Below are positions 5,156 to 5,750 of a stretch of DNA of 5,750 nucleotides, in pieces; within the stretch, counting starts at the first letter, position 1, and every line of letters starts with the position of its first letter. A model generated the notes under the pieces. The model was not told where the DNA came from and ran no database searches. It was given only the letters and a program-made list of their open reading frames with translations. Origin of the DNA: CAZYZQ01 sp964652075. GTDB lineage: Bacteria > Bacillota > Clostridia > Oscillospirales > Oscillospiraceae. The stretch spans positions 1-5,750 of the forward strand of contig CAZYZQ010000119.1 of NCBI GenBank assembly GCA_964652075.1. The letters run 5' to 3'. Position numbers and translations under genes: made by a program.

Positions 5156-5184
5156 AGTATAACCACAATTGCGGCAACTGTCAA
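5156..5184 (-). promoter_or_regulatory. Strong SigA promoter of the phosphatidyltransferase gene
   Basis: Minus-strand TTGACA (5184-5179, perfect), 17 bp, TATACT (5161-5156, 5 of 6). Transcription would start near 5149, about 39 nt before the ATG. The -35 begins 6 bp after the stop of the tcdA-like gene. A near-perfect 12-bp palindrome (5163-5174, one mismatched pair) lies in the spacer. Confidence 0.85.
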
Positions 5185-5190
5185 TCGGCA

Positions 5191-5750
5191 TTACGCGCGC
5201 CCTGCGCCGATCACGCCCGTCAGGTCGCGGATCACCTCGCCCGCGGCAATCAGCCCGGCGACGGCTGGGACGAACGCATTGCTGCCGGGGGTCTGGCGGC
5301 GGGCGGACTCCTCCGCCTCCCCGCCCTCCGGCGTCATGGCCAGCTCGCGGGAATAGACCACCTTCAGATGCGAAATGCCGCGCGCGCGCAGCTCCTTGCG
5401 CATAACCCGTGCCAGCGGGCAGCCCGCTGTTTTTGAGATATCCGTCACCTCGAACGCCGTCGGGTCCATCTTGTTCCCGGCGCCCATACAGCTGAGCACC
5501 GGCGTCCCTGCCGCTTTTGCGCGCTCCACAATCGCCAGCTTGCCCGTCACCGTGTCGATGGCATCGACAATGTAATCATACTGCGAAAAGTCGAACTGCT
5601 CCGCCGTCTCCGGCAGGAAAAACGTCCGATAAGTATACACCACGGTGTCCGGACAGATTGCGTGAATCCGCGCACATGCCGCGTCCACCTTGTACTGCCC
5701 GATTGTCTCATGTGTCGCGATAATCTGGCGGTTGAGGTTGGAGAGCGCAA
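5191..5750 (-). CDS. tcdA: tRNA threonylcarbamoyladenosine dehydratase, C-terminal part (runs off right edge)
   Basis: E1-like (ThiF/MoeB fold) enzyme that uses ATP to dehydrate t6A at position 37 of ANN-reading tRNAs to the cyclic ct6A form. The visible 185 residues begin SNLNRQI...TIGQYKVDAA, followed by YDYIVDAIDTVTGKLAI, the family-specific GAGNKMDPTAFEVTDISKT, a PLARVMRKELRARGI stretch, and the C-terminal SNAFVPAVAGLIAAGEVIRDL. The Gly-rich nucleotide-binding loop and true start lie beyond the right edge; about 50-70 residues are missing compared with usual lengths near 235-270. An internal GTG at 5688 is not the start, since the homology continues upstream of it. The usual DPLA reads CPLA here. 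The family call is firm; ThiF- or MoeB-type adenylyltransferases are excluded mainly by the GNKxDPT and C-terminal motifs. Confidence 0.93.
   Translation of the reverse strand, partial: ALSNLNRQIIATHETIGQYKVDAACARIHAICPDTVVYTYRTFFLPETAEQFDFSQYDYIVDAIDTVTGKLAIVERAKAAGTPVLSCMGAGNKMDPTAFEVTDISKTAGCPLARVMRKELRARGISHLKVVYSRELAMTPEGGEAEESARRQTPGSNAFVPAVAGLIAAGEVIRDLTGVIGAGRA

Noticed and set aside
4619..5356. Long plus-strand open frame across the phosphatidyltransferase and tcdA ends
   Set aside because: Antisense to two well supported genes and crossing a strong promoter; composition is Arg/Gln/His-rich.

Overview
This window looks like chromosomal DNA of a moderately GC-rich, probably endospore-forming Clostridia (an Oscillospiraceae/Ruminococcaceae-type Firmicute). 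Reasons are strong AGGAGG-type ribosome binding sites, use of GTG and TTG starts, compact operons with short overlaps, and protein families typical of that group: NrdR, a YetF-type DUF421 protein paired with a DUF4363 protein, and a DUF6514 protein. A cluster of TGTCGAA motifs, the Spo0A box of Firmicutes, supports a sporulating lineage. No mobile element, CRISPR array, tRNA or rRNA was seen.

Layout. 1-1929 (minus): the carA-carB operon for carbamoyl phosphate, with carB cut by the left edge. It is read from a TTGCAT-17 bp-TATAAT promoter at 2020-2048, through a leader with a 9-bp inverted repeat and a possible 13-codon aromatic-rich leader ORF. 2129-3213 (plus): a two-gene unit, DUF421 membrane protein (TTG start) and DUF4363 membrane-anchored protein, joined by an ATGA overlap. 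3176-4001 (minus): nrdR, whose 3' end overlaps DUF4363 by 38 bp tail to tail, preceded by a DUF6514 small protein gene. 4002-4268: a divergent intergenic region with two tandem TGTCGAA boxes, one opposite box and one degenerate box. 4269-4472 (plus): an unrecognised 67-residue membrane protein, closed by two consecutive terminator hairpins. 4544-5110 (minus): a CDP-alcohol phosphatidyltransferase with a near-consensus TTGACA-17 bp-TATACT promoter. 5191-5750 (minus): the C-terminal part of TcdA, the t6A dehydratase, cut by the right edge.

How the genes relate. Most are independent housekeeping functions: pyrimidine/arginine precursor supply, ribonucleotide reductase regulation, phospholipid synthesis and tRNA modification. 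The less understood part is the middle. The DUF421-DUF4363 pair belongs to families seen in spore-formers, and the DUF6514 gene and the 67-residue membrane protein gene diverge from a region that looks Spo0A-controlled. The best candidate for something undescribed is therefore a pair of small, divergently transcribed proteins under Spo0A control. That is an inference from motifs.
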